Assembly: GCA_947474495.1 (NCBI GenBank)
Contig: CANJIM010000015.1
Coordinates: 1 to 48,322 of the forward strand
DNA: 48,322 nt
Direction: 5' to 3'
DNA from: Rhodospirillaceae bacterium
GTDB lineage: Bacteria > Pseudomonadota > Alphaproteobacteria > SMXQ01
Shown here: piece by piece, positions 17,601-26,477 of the stretch
Position numbering within the stretch: the first letter of the stretch is position 1
Layout of the letters: every line of letters begins with the position of its first letter
Program-made: the position numbers and the translations under genes
Notes under the pieces: generated by a model
Seen by the model: the letters and a program-made list of their open reading frames with translations, nothing else
Database searches by the model: none
What the model was told of the DNA's origin: nothing

Positions 17601-17792
17601 CGTGACCTGGCTCTCGATCACCTCCGCAGAGGCGCCGCGATAGGTCGTCTGCACGCTGACGACAGGCGGATCGATATCAGGATATTCGCGCACCGACAGC
17701 TTGCCGAAGGCGATCACGCCGAAAATCACCAAGACCATACTGATGACGGTGGCGAAGACCGGCCGCTTAATCGAAACGTCGGACAACATCAT
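14658..17792 (-). CDS. RND efflux transporter inner-membrane permease
   Basis: A 1044-residue HAE1-type RND pump that exports drugs or other amphipathic compounds using the proton gradient. The N-terminus MLSDVSIKRPVFATVISMVL is typical of this family. The proton-relay aspartates are Asp400-Asp401 in GLVVDDAIVVLENIH within the fourth membrane helix. The two halves repeat the large periplasmic domain and six membrane segments; the second half includes LFVPIAF-like and GLVAKNGILIVEFANQL blocks. Length is normal (about 1030-1050). The adaptor gene lies 30 bases upstream on the same strand. No outer-membrane gene is adjacent. The substrate cannot be read from the sequence. Confidence 0.95.
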   Translation of the reverse strand: MMLSDVSIKRPVFATVISMVLVIFGVIAFGKLSVREYPDIDPPVVSVQTTYRGASAEVIESQVTQIIENAVAGIQGIKAITSVSEEERSRVIIEFKLSREIEGASADVRDKVGQSLRRLPGEADAPIVTKADSDNSPILWFALMSDRHTALELTDYANRVLVDRLATVTGVSEVRTQGARKYSMRIWLDKGALAARGLTVADVESALRRENVELPSGRVESRDRELTVRTESDLKTPEQFSRMVVANKGGYSVRLGEVAKVEQAASNLRSSVRANGQTAIGIGILRQSKSNTLEVAEGAKAEMARLTSVMPAGMNVEVNYDESTFISSSIFEVYHALIIALLLVVGVVFVFLRNLRATLIPSVAIPVSIIASFTVLAAMGFSINVLTLLAMVLAIGLVVDDAIVVLENIHRRMEMGEPALLASIRGAKQIGFAVIATTLVLVAVFVPIAFLEGNIGRLFTEFAISVAVAVLFSGLVALTLTPMLCSKMLTSPHEDEKKLLYRVTEPVFIGMNKGYARILGWSLGNPLTVVLIAVVISVTALGLFQVIKKEYGPSEDRGTFTVQIEGPQGASVEYMEKHIREVEKDIFGLLNSGIAQRVFTVTGSNSGSSGGSVNEGRISVLLKKWDDRDKSSQQIIREMTPKLRDNPWLRAVAINPPGLGRRSANSPFQMVISGNTYQEVAEWRDIIIERANENGRLVNLSSDYDETKPQLRIDINRNRATDLGISVRDIGETLQTLLGSKVVTTYTDRGEQYDVIMQAQAQDRGSPQDLSNVFIRSTRTNGLVPLANLVKVSDIAGPGSLNRLDRMRSITIKASLAPGYSLGESIAYMENIASQVLPPHARLSYKGESREFKQTSNSLYWTFAMALVIVFLVLAAQFESFVNPFIIMLSVPLAVTGALIGMYFTGVTLNVYSQIGIITLIGLVAKNGILIVEFANQLRAAGHSLQEAVTEASIARLRPILMTSIATVFGALPLALAHGAGAEARQAVGVVVATGVTFSTALTLIVVPVFYLLLAKRTKPVTHVADAILALERHEASLQKTAAE

Positions 17793-17822
17793 GGCGCGCT
17801 ACTCCCTAATACGTGCGGCAAC

Positions 17823-18911
17823 TTAGCCCTTCGTGGTGGCCGTCTGCTCGCTCGCTTTGACGCGCGTACCGTTGCGCACCTTCTGTACACCGCCGATGAT
17901 CACGGCGTCCGTCTCACTCAGTCCCGAGAGGATTTCGGCGTTGCCGCCGAGGCGGGTGCCGAGTTTCACCGACGTCTTGACGGCACGGCCGTCGACGACG
18001 CGGTAGACATATTGTTCGCTACCTTCCGGCACGAGCGCCGATTCGGCGATGGTCATCGCGTTCGCCCGCTCGGCCACAGGCAATTCGACGGTCATCAACA
18101 TGCCCGGCTTGATCTGTCCATCGGCATTGGGAATCTCGGCGCGAACCTGGACCGAACGGCTTACCACATCGACGCGCGAATCGATCGTCTTGACGACGCC
18201 TTTAAAACGCATGTCGGGGTAGACGTCGTTACGCGTGAAAATGACGCGACCGACTCCCAGTTTGGACAGCATGGTCTCCGGCACGGAGAAATCGAGCTTG
18301 ATCACGCTGGTGTCGTCGAGCGTCGTGACCACGGTGCTCTGGCTGAGCAAAGCACCGACGCTGATGCGGCGCAAGCCGAGCCGGCCGTCGAACGGCGCGA
18401 TGATCTTGAGGTCGGCCAAGCGCGAACGGGCCGCTTCTACCTTCGACGTGATGCCCTGATAGGACGACAGCAGTTCGTCGACCTTCGCCTGCGGGATGTT
18501 TTGCGACTTGATCAGCTGTTGCGCGCGCTCATAGAGCAGCTTGGCATTGCGCAGTTCGGCTTCATTCTGCGCCAGCGCCGCGCGCATCTCGCGATCGTCC
18601 AACTCGATCAGGACATCGCCCTTCTTGGCCATCTGGCCTTCTTCGAAATTGACGGCCTTGACGGTGCCGGTGACCTTGGCAGTGATCGTCACCGCTTCGT
18701 TGGCGTAAGCCGTGCCGAGCGCGTCATAGGTTTCAATGACAGGACCGAGGGTGACCTTCTCCGTCACGACATCGACCGCGCGGTTGCCGCCTTGCGGCGC
18801 CGAAGCGGTCGCCGGCGAAACTTTCGACACCGTGACGATGTCTTTGTAATACCAGGTTGCGCCAACGCCTGCCGCGAACAGCAACACCGCGATAATGATA
18901 CGACTCAACAT
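17823..18911 (-). CDS. RND efflux periplasmic adaptor (membrane fusion protein)
   Basis: A 362-residue HlyD/AcrA-type adaptor that links the RND permease to an outer-membrane channel. Residues 1-21 are a signal-anchor (IIIAVLLFAAGVGATWYY). It has no lipobox cysteine there. The barrel-sandwich half reads VTGTVKAVNFEEGQMAKKGDVLIELDDREMRAALAQNEAEL, with a helical hairpin following (RNAKLLYERAQQLIKSQNIPQ). The second lipoyl half is IIAPFDGRLGLRRISVGALLS. It is the first gene of a two-gene operon with the permease. No regulator gene is next to it. Confidence 0.93.
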   Translation of the reverse strand: MLSRIIIAVLLFAAGVGATWYYKDIVTVSKVSPATASAPQGGNRAVDVVTEKVTLGPVIETYDALGTAYANEAVTITAKVTGTVKAVNFEEGQMAKKGDVLIELDDREMRAALAQNEAELRNAKLLYERAQQLIKSQNIPQAKVDELLSSYQGITSKVEAARSRLADLKIIAPFDGRLGLRRISVGALLSQSTVVTTLDDTSVIKLDFSVPETMLSKLGVGRVIFTRNDVYPDMRFKGVVKTIDSRVDVVSRSVQVRAEIPNADGQIKPGMLMTVELPVAERANAMTIAESALVPEGSEQYVYRVVDGRAVKTSVKLGTRLGGNAEILSGLSETDAVIIGGVQKVRNGTRVKASEQTATTKG

Positions 18912-19307
18912 TCCGTCTTACCCTTTTTGGGCAGGCAACGGCCTGCGCTCGGTTCTCGTTCCTCACCACCGCCGAACGTCCGAGTCGATAGAGCGTGAGG
19001 AACATCGTAACAATGGCTCAACAGCTACCGAAACTTCATGACAATCATCGTACATACACACTGGCCGCGACGCACGGCACGCGTTTCAAATGACGGCGCT
19101 CATAGCAAGCTTTTGCGGCCCCTCCCTTCTATGCAGGGAGTGTGCCGCATGCCATCGCCCAAACCGTAACTTCACGCCGCGTAATAATATTATCTTTATT
19201 TTAGCAAATTCCGCAGACATGCGCCACTGGCTGCCGATAATTTTACTAATCGCCCATTTTAGGATCATTTCCCTAGCCCCAGGCAGGATTGGGGCTGAAT
19301 AGAGAAA
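18912..19307. other. Intergenic region upstream of the efflux adaptor
   Basis: About 400 bases without a supported gene. The part next to 18911 should hold the adaptor promoter. A perfect 10-base AT palindrome, ATAATATTAT, lies at 19184-19193 in an AT-rich patch, more than 270 bases from the adaptor start. No tRNA or ribosome-site-led open frame is visible. Confidence 0.4.
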
Positions 19308-19335
19308 CAGCGGACTTCCCGAAAGAAGCCCGCTG
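19308..19335 (-). terminator. Rho-independent terminator after iorB
   Basis: On the minus strand CAGCGGGCTTC and GAAGTCCGCTG pair over 11 bp with one G-T pair and a 6-base loop, followed by a TTTCT stretch. It lies about 30 bases beyond the iorB stop. Confidence 0.7.
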
Positions 19336-19365
19336 CTTAAGCAGTTTCAGCCTGGAAACAGGCGA

Positions 19366-21684
19366 TTAGGCCTGGCTGAGGTAGCCTTTGATGCGGTCCG
19401 GCGACAGCGGTCCGCGGCGGACGCGGACCCCAGTGGCGTCGAACACGGCATTGGCGATGGCCGCCGCGAGCGGCCGCATCGAGGCTTCACCCGCCCCTGT
19501 CGGCTTCTCGTTCGGCATATTGATCAGCACGACGTCGATGGTCTCCGGCGCCTGCATGGTCTCCAGAATCGGATAGGTCATCCAGTCGACGCTCGTCACC
19601 TTGTCGCGGTCGAACATGACCTCTTCGAAAATCGCCCGGCTCGAGCCCTGCACGATGTTGCCTTCGATGGTCATCCGCAGATTTTCCGGATTGATGATGA
19701 TGCCGGCGTCATGGGCGACGGTGAACTTGCGCGGCCAGATCGCCCCGGTCGAACGGTCGACCTCGACCTCGGCGACGATGGCGACCACCGTACCGCCGCG
19801 CCGCGCGTATGCGACGCCACGTCCCGCGACGGTGCCTGTTCCGCCCGGCTTGCCGTTCGGCCGCGAACGCGATTTCCAGCCCGACTTTTCCGCCACCGCT
19901 TTCATCACCGCGATGTCGCGCGGATTTTTCAGATACTTGAGGCGAAATTCGATCGGGTCGACGTTCGCCGCCAAAGCGACCTCGTCCATGAACTGCTCGC
20001 TGGCGAACTGCAGTTGCGGCCCAAGCGGGTCGCGCAAATGCGAGCTGCGCAGCGGATTGCCGTTGCGGAAGAATTGCGGGATGGTTTCCCAGCCCATCGA
20101 CTTGTTGGCGAAACCGTAAGATTCCTCCGGCACGTTGAAGGCCATGGCGGCCTTAGAAACGCTGCCGCCGAGCTGGCTCGGCAGATTGTCCGACGGATCA
20201 CTCTCGTTCGAATTCACATCGAGGCGCGAGAAGCCTTTGCTGTTGAACCAGTAGGCGATGACGTTGCCTTGCGCATCAAGGCCCGCTTTGGCCTGGTGGA
20301 TGGACGCAGGTCCTTTCGGATCCCAGGCGTGGCCCTCGTCGCGCATGCCCTGCATACGCACCGGCTTGCCGATCATCTTGGCGACCATGGCGGCACCCGT
20401 CGCGGCATCGCCCGCGTCGTTGCGGCCGTAAGAGCCGGGCCCCGGCACCCAAATGCCGTGCACGGCGTCCTGCTCCATGCCGAGGATCTTGGCGACGCCG
20501 TCGCGCACATAATGCGGCTTCTGCGAACCGGTCCAGACAGTCGCTGTCTTCCCGCCCTCTTCGATCTGCACCACGGCGCAAGCCGGGCCCATGCTGGCAT
20601 GGGACTGGAACGGCCATTCATATTCCGCCTCGATGACGCGCGCCGCGCCCTTCAGGGCATCGGGCACGTTGCCATTTCCCTCTTCGACCTTCTTGGCGGC
20701 CGAGGTCGCCTTGCGGATGTAGTCGTAGAGACCGTTCTGATCGGGGAACGGCGGCGTCGGCTTCGACCATGTGACGGCAAGCTGCTCGCGCGCCTTGATC
20801 GCGTCCCATTCCTTGTCGGCGACGACAGCGACGAAATCCTTTTGCCGCACGACACGCACGCCCTTGAGGTTCTTGATCGACGATTCGTCGATCTTCACCA
20901 CGGACGCGCCCGCCGTCGGCGGCATCACCATGCGGGCATGGACCATGCCCGGCACGCGCACGTCGGTGACGAAGTCGGTGGTGCCATAGACCTTGCCGGG
21001 AATATCGAAGCGCTTGTAGGGCTTGCCGACGACGCGATAGTCAGCGACCGGCTTCACCTTGGCCTTACCGGTGACGACCATGCCGTTGCCGACCTGACCG
21101 TTCCACTCGACCTTCACGTCGAAGTAATTGCCGCCGATCATCTCGACGTAAGACACTTTCTTCGACGAATCGCCGACGACGGAAACAATGCCGTCGGTGA
21201 CAGTCAGCTTGTCAGCCGGCGCGCCGAGGATCTTCGACGCATGTTCGACCAGCACGCGGCGCGCTTCGGCGGCGGCATTGCGCAGCGGAATGGCGCCGTT
21301 CTGCACGCCGGTTGAGCCCGAGGCGCCGCCCTGATTCACGGTGAAATAAGTGTCGCCCATGATGACTTCGACGTTCTCGAGCTTGACGTCGAGTTCTTCG
21401 GCGACGACCTGGGCGATGGCGACATCGACGCCCTGCCCCATGTCCATCTTACCGAAAAAGGCCGTGACCTTGCCGTCGGCGGCGATCTTCAGCCAGGTGT
21501 CGAGTTGCGTCGGCTCGAGCGCCGGCTTGGCGGCGATGCCGAGGCGCGCGGCTTGCGCAGCGGCCTTCTTCGAGAGCACGAAGGTCGGCACGGCGGCCGA
21601 GAGCACGAAAGCCCCGGTGCCTTGCAGCACGGCGCGGCGCGAGACGGAGAAATTCTTTTTTGCGGGCTTGTTGATGGCGTTCAT
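19366..21684 (-). CDS. iorB: Molybdopterin-binding aldehyde/isoquinoline oxidoreductase, large subunit (IorB-like)
   Basis: A 772-residue xanthine-dehydrogenase-family molybdenum subunit of the IorB branch. It hydroxylates an N-heterocycle or oxidises an aldehyde; the real substrate is unknown. The start is ATG 21684, with GAGGGG upstream; the longer frame lies inside iorA. The Tat signal SRRAVLQGTGAFVLSAA has Arg16-Arg17, so the enzyme is exported folded, probably together with its small subunit. The first molybdenum-domain motif is KMDMGQGVDVAIAQVVAEEL. The active-site glutamate is Glu733 in TGAGEASMRP. The repeated pattern of the first domain is normal for IorB and aldehyde-type enzymes. 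The iorA gene lies directly upstream and ends inside the 12-base gap. No FAD subunit or cytochrome c gene is adjacent. Confidence 0.88.
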   Translation of the reverse strand: MNAINKPAKKNFSVSRRAVLQGTGAFVLSAAVPTFVLSKKAAAQAARLGIAAKPALEPTQLDTWLKIAADGKVTAFFGKMDMGQGVDVAIAQVVAEELDVKLENVEVIMGDTYFTVNQGGASGSTGVQNGAIPLRNAAAEARRVLVEHASKILGAPADKLTVTDGIVSVVGDSSKKVSYVEMIGGNYFDVKVEWNGQVGNGMVVTGKAKVKPVADYRVVGKPYKRFDIPGKVYGTTDFVTDVRVPGMVHARMVMPPTAGASVVKIDESSIKNLKGVRVVRQKDFVAVVADKEWDAIKAREQLAVTWSKPTPPFPDQNGLYDYIRKATSAAKKVEEGNGNVPDALKGAARVIEAEYEWPFQSHASMGPACAVVQIEEGGKTATVWTGSQKPHYVRDGVAKILGMEQDAVHGIWVPGPGSYGRNDAGDAATGAAMVAKMIGKPVRMQGMRDEGHAWDPKGPASIHQAKAGLDAQGNVIAYWFNSKGFSRLDVNSNESDPSDNLPSQLGGSVSKAAMAFNVPEESYGFANKSMGWETIPQFFRNGNPLRSSHLRDPLGPQLQFASEQFMDEVALAANVDPIEFRLKYLKNPRDIAVMKAVAEKSGWKSRSRPNGKPGGTGTVAGRGVAYARRGGTVVAIVAEVEVDRSTGAIWPRKFTVAHDAGIIINPENLRMTIEGNIVQGSSRAIFEEVMFDRDKVTSVDWMTYPILETMQAPETIDVVLINMPNEKPTGAGEASMRPLAAAIANAVFDATGVRVRRGPLSPDRIKGYLSQA

Positions 21685-21695
21685 GATGTTTCCCC

Positions 21696-22166
21696 TCAAC
21701 CCATCATCGTGCCGGCGCGCTTCACAGCGCGGATGATTCCCATATGGGTGCCGCAGCGGCATTTGAGTCCGGCGAGGCCTTCACGGATTTGCGCGTCTGT
21801 CATTTTGGGGTTCTGCTTCAAGAGCGCCGCCGAGGTCATGACCCAGCCGTTGATGCAATAGCCGCATTGCGCGACCTGCTCTTCTTCGAAGGCCTTCTGG
21901 ACCGGATGGGGCTTCTCGGCTGTGCCGAGGCCTTCGAGGGTAACGACCTTGTCGGTCGCCGAAATGGCCGAGACCGGCGTGGCGCAGGAGCGCGTCGCTT
22001 CGCCGTTCACATGCACCGTGCAGGCCCCGCATTGCGCCAGGCCGCAGCCGAACTTGGGATTGCGCAGACCGATTTCGTCGCGCAGAGCGTAGAGCAAGGG
22101 CATGTCGGGATCGACCGTCATGCTGTGGGTCTTGCCGTTGACATTCAGGGTGATTCGTTCGGTCAT
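21696..22166 (-). CDS. iorA: (2Fe-2S)-binding small subunit of molybdenum hydroxylase (IorA-like)
   Basis: A 156-residue two-cluster iron-sulfur protein that passes electrons from the molybdenum centre of IorB. The plant-type cluster uses Cys41, Cys46, Cys49 and Cys61 (GCGLAQCGACT). The second cluster uses Cys101, Cys104, Cys136 and Cys138 (QCGYC, KCRCG). The start is ATG 22166 with AGGAAGGA six bases upstream; a TTG two codons earlier is less likely. The protein has no signal peptide of its own, so it would be carried out with the Tat signal of IorB. A dyad operator candidate lies about 190 bases upstream. Confidence 0.92.
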   Translation of the reverse strand: MTERITLNVNGKTHSMTVDPDMPLLYALRDEIGLRNPKFGCGLAQCGACTVHVNGEATRSCATPVSAISATDKVVTLEGLGTAEKPHPVQKAFEEEQVAQCGYCINGWVMTSAALLKQNPKMTDAQIREGLAGLKCRCGTHMGIIRAVKRAGTMMG

Positions 22167-22355
22167 GGTCAATCCTTCCTCTCTCGAAGGTTACGACGTC
22201 GGGATTTGAGCTCTCTCCAGGCCGCCTTGTTATTCATTCTAGGTGGGGCGGCTGCGCGAAGTCTCCTGCCGGAACCCGCTGGCGTCAATCTATGCTTTGA
22301 GATGCGAAGGACGATTATTCGCCGTTGCGCCGGCCATTTTTCCAATCAGCACAGT

Positions 22356-22379
22356 CGCTATATACGCAAAAATATAGCG
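22356..22379. promoter_or_regulatory. Inverted repeat upstream of iorA (operator candidate)
   Basis: CGCTATAT (22356-22363) and ATATAGCG (22372-22379) are perfect 8-bp arms with an 8-base spacer. It lies between the end of the molybdopterin-binding fusion gene and iorA. The TATAT-N8-ATATA core is the same as in the dyad upstream of xdhC. Confidence 0.5.
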
Positions 22380-22394
22380 CTGTTCGCAATAAGA

Positions 22395-24065
22395 TCAGCC
22401 GGCGTTAGCGCCGACGTTCTTCTGCAGGAAATCGGCCAACGCCGCCGGCTCGTCGATGTCGAGCAGCACGCAGTCATCGGCCATCGCCACTTCGGCGACC
22501 GCCTCCGGATAAGCGCCGATCAAATGGCGTGCACCGACGTCGCCCTGCACCTTGCCCATCTCCTCGAAGAACGGCCGGCCCCACAGCACCGGATTGCCGC
22601 GCTTGCCGCCGGATGTCGGCACGACGATGGCACGGCCCTCCAACGGATTGAAGGCGGCGATCAATTGATCGAGCACGCTGGCGGGCACGCTCGGCATGTC
22701 GCCAAGCTGCACCAACGCACCGTCGATCTCGGTGGGCAAAATAGGAAGACCTGCTTTGAGGGAGGTACTGATGCCTTCGGCATAATGGGGATTCTCGACG
22801 ATGGTCACGTCGAGCCCAGCGAGCGCGGCGCGCACCGCCTCCTGCTGATGGCCGACGACCACCACGACCGGCCGCGCTTGAGAGGCGAGCGCGGCCTTGA
22901 CGACGCGGACAATCATCGGCTCGCCGCCGACATCGGCGAGCAACTTGGTCGGACCACCGGTTTTGTCGATGAAGCGGCTGGAGCGGCCGGCGGCCAAGAT
23001 CAGCGCGGCGATCTTCGGCATTTTGGCGGCGCCTTTTCGCCGTTCGGCTTCTGCGCGCGGCAAAGGCCGCGACGGAATCTCCATCAGCAGGCCACCAACG
23101 CCCATGCCCTGAATATCGCGCGGGCCGACCGGGATCCCGGCGAGCAAACGCTGCATCACCCAATCGACGCCGTTGAGCTTGGGCGAGCGCGCGCAGCCCG
23201 GCAGGCCGAGGATCGGCGCTCCATCGGCGCCCTTAGCGAGCAACAGAAGATTGCCGGGATCGACCGGCATGCCGAAATGCTCGACGGTGCCGCCGGCCAG
23301 TTCGATACCGACTGGAATCACGTCGCGCCGGTCGGCGATTGCCGAAGCACCGACGATCAACAGCAGACCGCAGCCCTCGGCCTTCAGTGCCTTGATGGCG
23401 GCGGCGATCTCATCCGCCGCGTGGCCGCAGCGTTTTTCGGCTGTCAGATCGCTGCCGAGCACGGCCAGACGTTCGGCGGTGATGCGCGCCGTCTTGTCGA
23501 GCACGCTCGCCTTCATGTCGGGCAGACGCGTCTGGATCAAGCCCACCTTCTCATGACGCAAGGGGGCGACGCGGATCAGCGGGCCGCTTGTTGCGGCGAT
23601 CTCAGCGCAAGCCTTTATCGCCGCCTCTGGCGCGGCATAAGGAATGATCTTGACCGTGGCGACCATTTGCTTGGCCTCGACCAAGGCATAAGGCGCCAGG
23701 GTGGCGATGGTGATGGCGGGATCGATGCGGTTGATGGCGTCGATGCGTGCGGCGTCGAGCAACACGAGCCCGGCCGTCGCGGCATGGAGATTGACCCGAC
23801 CGGTAAACGCGGGACCTCGGTCTAGGCCCTCACCCGTCGCCGCCCCCATTATGGCTTGGGCAACGATATCCGCCGCCGCGTCCTCGCCGACGTCGCCCGG
23901 CTCAAGACGGACCACGGTGACCTTCGTCGCGCCCGCCGCTTGAAGCGCGGCCACGTCCTCATCGGTCAGCAGATGGCCCTTGGCAAAGCTGCGCGCGCCG
24001 GCACGTTCGCGATGGACCAGCCGCGCGCCCGCCGCCGTGGCGATGGCGACCTCGCCGTAGATCAC
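22395..24065 (-). CDS. Molybdopterin-binding / MobA-like nucleotidyltransferase fusion protein
   Basis: A 556-residue two-part protein. The N-terminal ~330 residues resemble the molybdopterin-binding (MoeA/MogA-like) fold ([22 protein letters not shown], and [14 protein letters not shown]). From Met349 a MobA/MocA-like NTP transferase domain begins with LAAGRSSRF (357-365), then [12 protein letters not shown] and [15 protein letters not shown]. The second half probably makes the cytosine or another dinucleotide form of molybdopterin used by hydroxylases of the xanthine-dehydrogenase family. It overlaps xdhC by 4 bases (ATGA) and lies upstream of iorAB, a setting that supports cofactor tailoring for that enzyme. 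The role is inferred from domain content and position. Confidence 0.87.
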   Translation of the reverse strand: MIYGEVAIATAAGARLVHRERAGARSFAKGHLLTDEDVAALQAAGATKVTVVRLEPGDVGEDAAADIVAQAIMGAATGEGLDRGPAFTGRVNLHAATAGLVLLDAARIDAINRIDPAITIATLAPYALVEAKQMVATVKIIPYAAPEAAIKACAEIAATSGPLIRVAPLRHEKVGLIQTRLPDMKASVLDKTARITAERLAVLGSDLTAEKRCGHAADEIAAAIKALKAEGCGLLLIVGASAIADRRDVIPVGIELAGGTVEHFGMPVDPGNLLLLAKGADGAPILGLPGCARSPKLNGVDWVMQRLLAGIPVGPRDIQGMGVGGLLMEIPSRPLPRAEAERRKGAAKMPKIAALILAAGRSSRFIDKTGGPTKLLADVGGEPMIVRVVKAALASQARPVVVVVGHQQEAVRAALAGLDVTIVENPHYAEGISTSLKAGLPILPTEIDGALVQLGDMPSVPASVLDQLIAAFNPLEGRAIVVPTSGGKRGNPVLWGRPFFEEMGKVQGDVGARHLIGAYPEAVAEVAMADDCVLLDIDEPAALADFLQKNVGANAG

Positions 24066-25114
24066 GCCGCCGCGTCCTTTTTGTCCGACGATTTGTCGCC
24101 GTGCAGCACCTGCGTCATCTGCGCCAGCACCGAGATGGCGATCTCGGCCGGCGAGACGGCGCCGATGGCGAGGCCGACGGGACCGTGAATGCGCGCCGTC
24201 TCGACGTCGGTGAAGCCCTGCTCTTTCAAACGTTCGAGGCGCGAGGCGTGCGTCTTGCGGCTACCGAGAGCGCCGATGAAGAAGGCGTCCGAGCGCAGCG
24301 CCGAAGCCAGCGCCGGATCGTCGAGCTTCGGATCATGCGTGAGCGTGATGACGGCGCTCCGCGCATCCGGCTTGAAGGCGGCCAGCGCCTCGTCGGGCCA
24401 ATCGTTCGACAGGGTCACGCCCGGAAAACGGAATTCGCTGCCGAAGGCGCTGCGCGGATCGATCACCGTCACCTCGTAGCCGGCCATGGCGGCCATCGGC
24501 ACCAGCTGCTGGGCAATATGCACGGCGCCGACGATGGCAAGACGGCGCGGCGGCGCGATGACATTGACGAAGACGCGCTTGCCGCCGGCCTCGACCGGCG
24601 CGCTCTTCTCGCGCGATAGCGCCCGCTCGGCCTCCATGCGCAAAGCCGGATCGAGCGTCAGCTCGCTTTTGACGGGAGCAGACGGCAACAAGGTTTGCGC
24701 GCCGTTGTCGAGATCGGTGGCGATGGCGAAGGGCGTCTTGGCTTCGGCGGCTTTAAGGGTGGCCTCGAGCATCGGCTCATGGCCGTTCACCGCCGTCACC
24801 AGGATCTCGACCTTGCCGCCGCAGGCGAGGCCGACGTCCCACGCCTGTTCGTCGCTGATGCCAAATTTGAGCAGACGGGACTTGCCGTCCTTGATGGCCT
24901 CTTGCGATTCGGCGATGACCGCGCCTTCGACACAACCGCCCGACACCGAGCCCTGAAAATTGCCGGCATCGTCCGCCACCAGCTGGCTGCCGACCGGGCG
25001 CGGCGACGAGCCCCAGGTGGCGACCACCGTCGCCAAAGCGACGCCCTTACCCGCCTTTCGCCAATCGGCGGCGGTGCGCAGGATGTCCAGGGTGCTCTCT
25101 TTGGCGTCGGTCAT
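24062..25114 (-). CDS. xdhC: XdhC/CoxI family molybdenum-enzyme maturation protein
   Basis: A 350-residue XdhC/CoxF-type protein. Such proteins bind molybdenum cofactor, promote its sulfuration and hand it to apo-hydroxylases. The N-terminal XdhC_CoxI domain has [18 protein letters not shown] and [13 protein letters not shown] (55-67). A Rossmann-like domain begins near residue 191 ([12 protein letters not shown]). The start is ATG 25114 with GGAG five bases upstream. It is the first gene of a probable operon with the molybdopterin-binding fusion. An inverted repeat lies just upstream. The specific client, IorAB or the CoxLSM set, is not shown. Confidence 0.88.
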   Translation of the reverse strand: MTDAKESTLDILRTAADWRKAGKGVALATVVATWGSSPRPVGSQLVADDAGNFQGSVSGGCVEGAVIAESQEAIKDGKSRLLKFGISDEQAWDVGLACGGKVEILVTAVNGHEPMLEATLKAAEAKTPFAIATDLDNGAQTLLPSAPVKSELTLDPALRMEAERALSREKSAPVEAGGKRVFVNVIAPPRRLAIVGAVHIAQQLVPMAAMAGYEVTVIDPRSAFGSEFRFPGVTLSNDWPDEALAAFKPDARSAVITLTHDPKLDDPALASALRSDAFFIGALGSRKTHASRLERLKEQGFTDVETARIHGPVGLAIGAVSPAEIAISVLAQMTQVLHGDKSSDKKDAAA

Positions 25115-25124
25115 GGCGGGCTCC

Positions 25125-25150
25125 GGGTTATATCTTAATAAATATAACCC
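25125..25150. promoter_or_regulatory. Inverted repeat upstream of xdhC (operator candidate)
   Basis: GGGTTATAT (25125-25133) and ATATAACCC (25142-25150) are perfect 9-bp arms separated by 8 bases, centred about 23 bases upstream of the xdhC start. It overlaps an AT-rich patch that could be the promoter -10 region. The core TATAT-N8-ATATA recurs upstream of iorA. Confidence 0.55.
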
Positions 25151-25185
25151 CTCGACGCCGGCGATCCAAGGGATTCGCAGCGGAA

Positions 25186-26370
25186 CTATTCGCCAGTAAA
25201 GGCCTGAATCCCGGTCTGGGCGCGGCCGAGGATCAGCGCATGGATATCGTGCGTGCCCTCGTAGGTGTTCACCGCCTCGAGGTTCATGACATGACGGATG
25301 ACGTGATACTCATCGGAAATGCCGTTACCGCCGTGCATATCACGCGCCATGCGCGCGATATCGAGGGATTTGCCGCAGCTGTTGCGCTTGAGCATGGAGA
25401 TCGCCTCGGGCGCCGCCCTGCCCTCGTCCATCAGGCGGCCGAGCCGCAGGCAGCCTTGCAGGCCGAGCGCGATTTCCGTCTGCATGTCGGCGAGCTTCTT
25501 CTGAATCAACTGATTGGCGGCGAGCGGCCGGCCGAACTGCTTGCGCTCCAAGGTGTAGTTGCGCGCCGCATGCCAGCAGAACTCCGCAGCGCCGAGCGCG
25601 CCCCAGGAAATGCCGTAGCGCGCGCTGTTCAGGCAACCGAACGGACCTTTGAGGCCCGAGACCGTGGTGAACATGTTCTCCTCGGGCACGAAGACGTCTT
25701 CGAGGGCGATCATGCCGGTGGCCGAGGCGCGCAGGCTCATCTTGCCGTGGATCACCGGCGCGCTGAGGCCCTTCCAACCCTTTTCCAGGACGAAGCCGCG
25801 AATCTCGTCGGCGTCATTCTTCGCCCAGATGACGAAGACGTCGGCGATCGGCGCGTTGGTGATCCAGGTCTTGCTGCCCGACAGCACATAGCCGCCGTCG
25901 ACCTTGCGCGCGCGCGTCTTCATGCCGCCGGGATCGGAGCCGGCGTCGGGCTCGGTCAGGCCGAAGCAACCGATCCATTCGCCGGTCGCCAGCTTGGGCA
26001 GATATTTGTCCTGCATCGCCTTCGAGCCGTAGGTGAAGATCGGATGCATGACGAGCGAGGACTGGACGCTGAGCGCCGAGCGATAGGCTGAATCGACGCG
26101 CTCGACCTCGCGCGCGATCAGGCCGTAAGCAACATAGCCGGCGCCGGCGCCGTAACCTTCGATGGTCGCGCCGAGCAGGCCCAACTCGCCGAGTTCATTC
26201 ATGATGGCGCGGTCGAAGGTCGCTTCGCGGTTCGCCATGAGAATCCGCGGCATCAACTTGTCTTGGCAGTAGTCGTGCGCGGCATCGCGGATCAGACGCT
26301 CGTCCTCGGTCAATTGTTCGTCGATGAGGAGCGGATCTTCCCAGTGGAAGGCAGCTTTGGACGCGCACAT
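25186..26370 (-). CDS. gcdH: Glutaryl-CoA dehydrogenase-like acyl-CoA dehydrogenase
   Basis: A 394-residue FAD acyl-CoA dehydrogenase. The closest group is glutaryl-CoA dehydrogenase, which converts glutaryl-CoA to crotonyl-CoA and CO2 in lysine, tryptophan and aromatic catabolism. Supporting blocks are [30 protein letters not shown] and the catalytic Glu371 in [16 protein letters not shown]. The length is normal. The start ATG 26370 has only a weak ribosome site. It stands alone between xdhC and the Bug-type binding protein gene. A general acyl-CoA dehydrogenase cannot be fully ruled out, but the motif set and C-terminal pattern are those of GcdH. Confidence 0.85.
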   Translation of the reverse strand: MCASKAAFHWEDPLLIDEQLTEDERLIRDAAHDYCQDKLMPRILMANREATFDRAIMNELGELGLLGATIEGYGAGAGYVAYGLIAREVERVDSAYRSALSVQSSLVMHPIFTYGSKAMQDKYLPKLATGEWIGCFGLTEPDAGSDPGGMKTRARKVDGGYVLSGSKTWITNAPIADVFVIWAKNDADEIRGFVLEKGWKGLSAPVIHGKMSLRASATGMIALEDVFVPEENMFTTVSGLKGPFGCLNSARYGISWGALGAAEFCWHAARNYTLERKQFGRPLAANQLIQKKLADMQTEIALGLQGCLRLGRLMDEGRAAPEAISMLKRNSCGKSLDIARMARDMHGGNGISDEYHVIRHVMNLEAVNTYEGTHDIHALILGRAQTGIQAFTGE

Positions 26371-26477
26371 GGGGGCAACCTGAAAAAGTCTGGCGGAAAT
26401 GGAAGCCGCCCGGCCGTGGATTTTTTCGCACCACGAACCGAGCGGCGACGCGTAGCGGTCAGTTTACTATAAAACGG

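Noticed and set aside
19184-19193. AT palindrome ATAATATTAT as an operator
   Set aside because: Short, in an AT-rich patch and far from any start codon; chance is likely.
21744-23825. A 693-codon open frame opposite iorA and the molybdopterin-binding fusion
   Set aside because: It crosses two well-supported genes and the gap between them, has no ribosome site, and resembles no protein.
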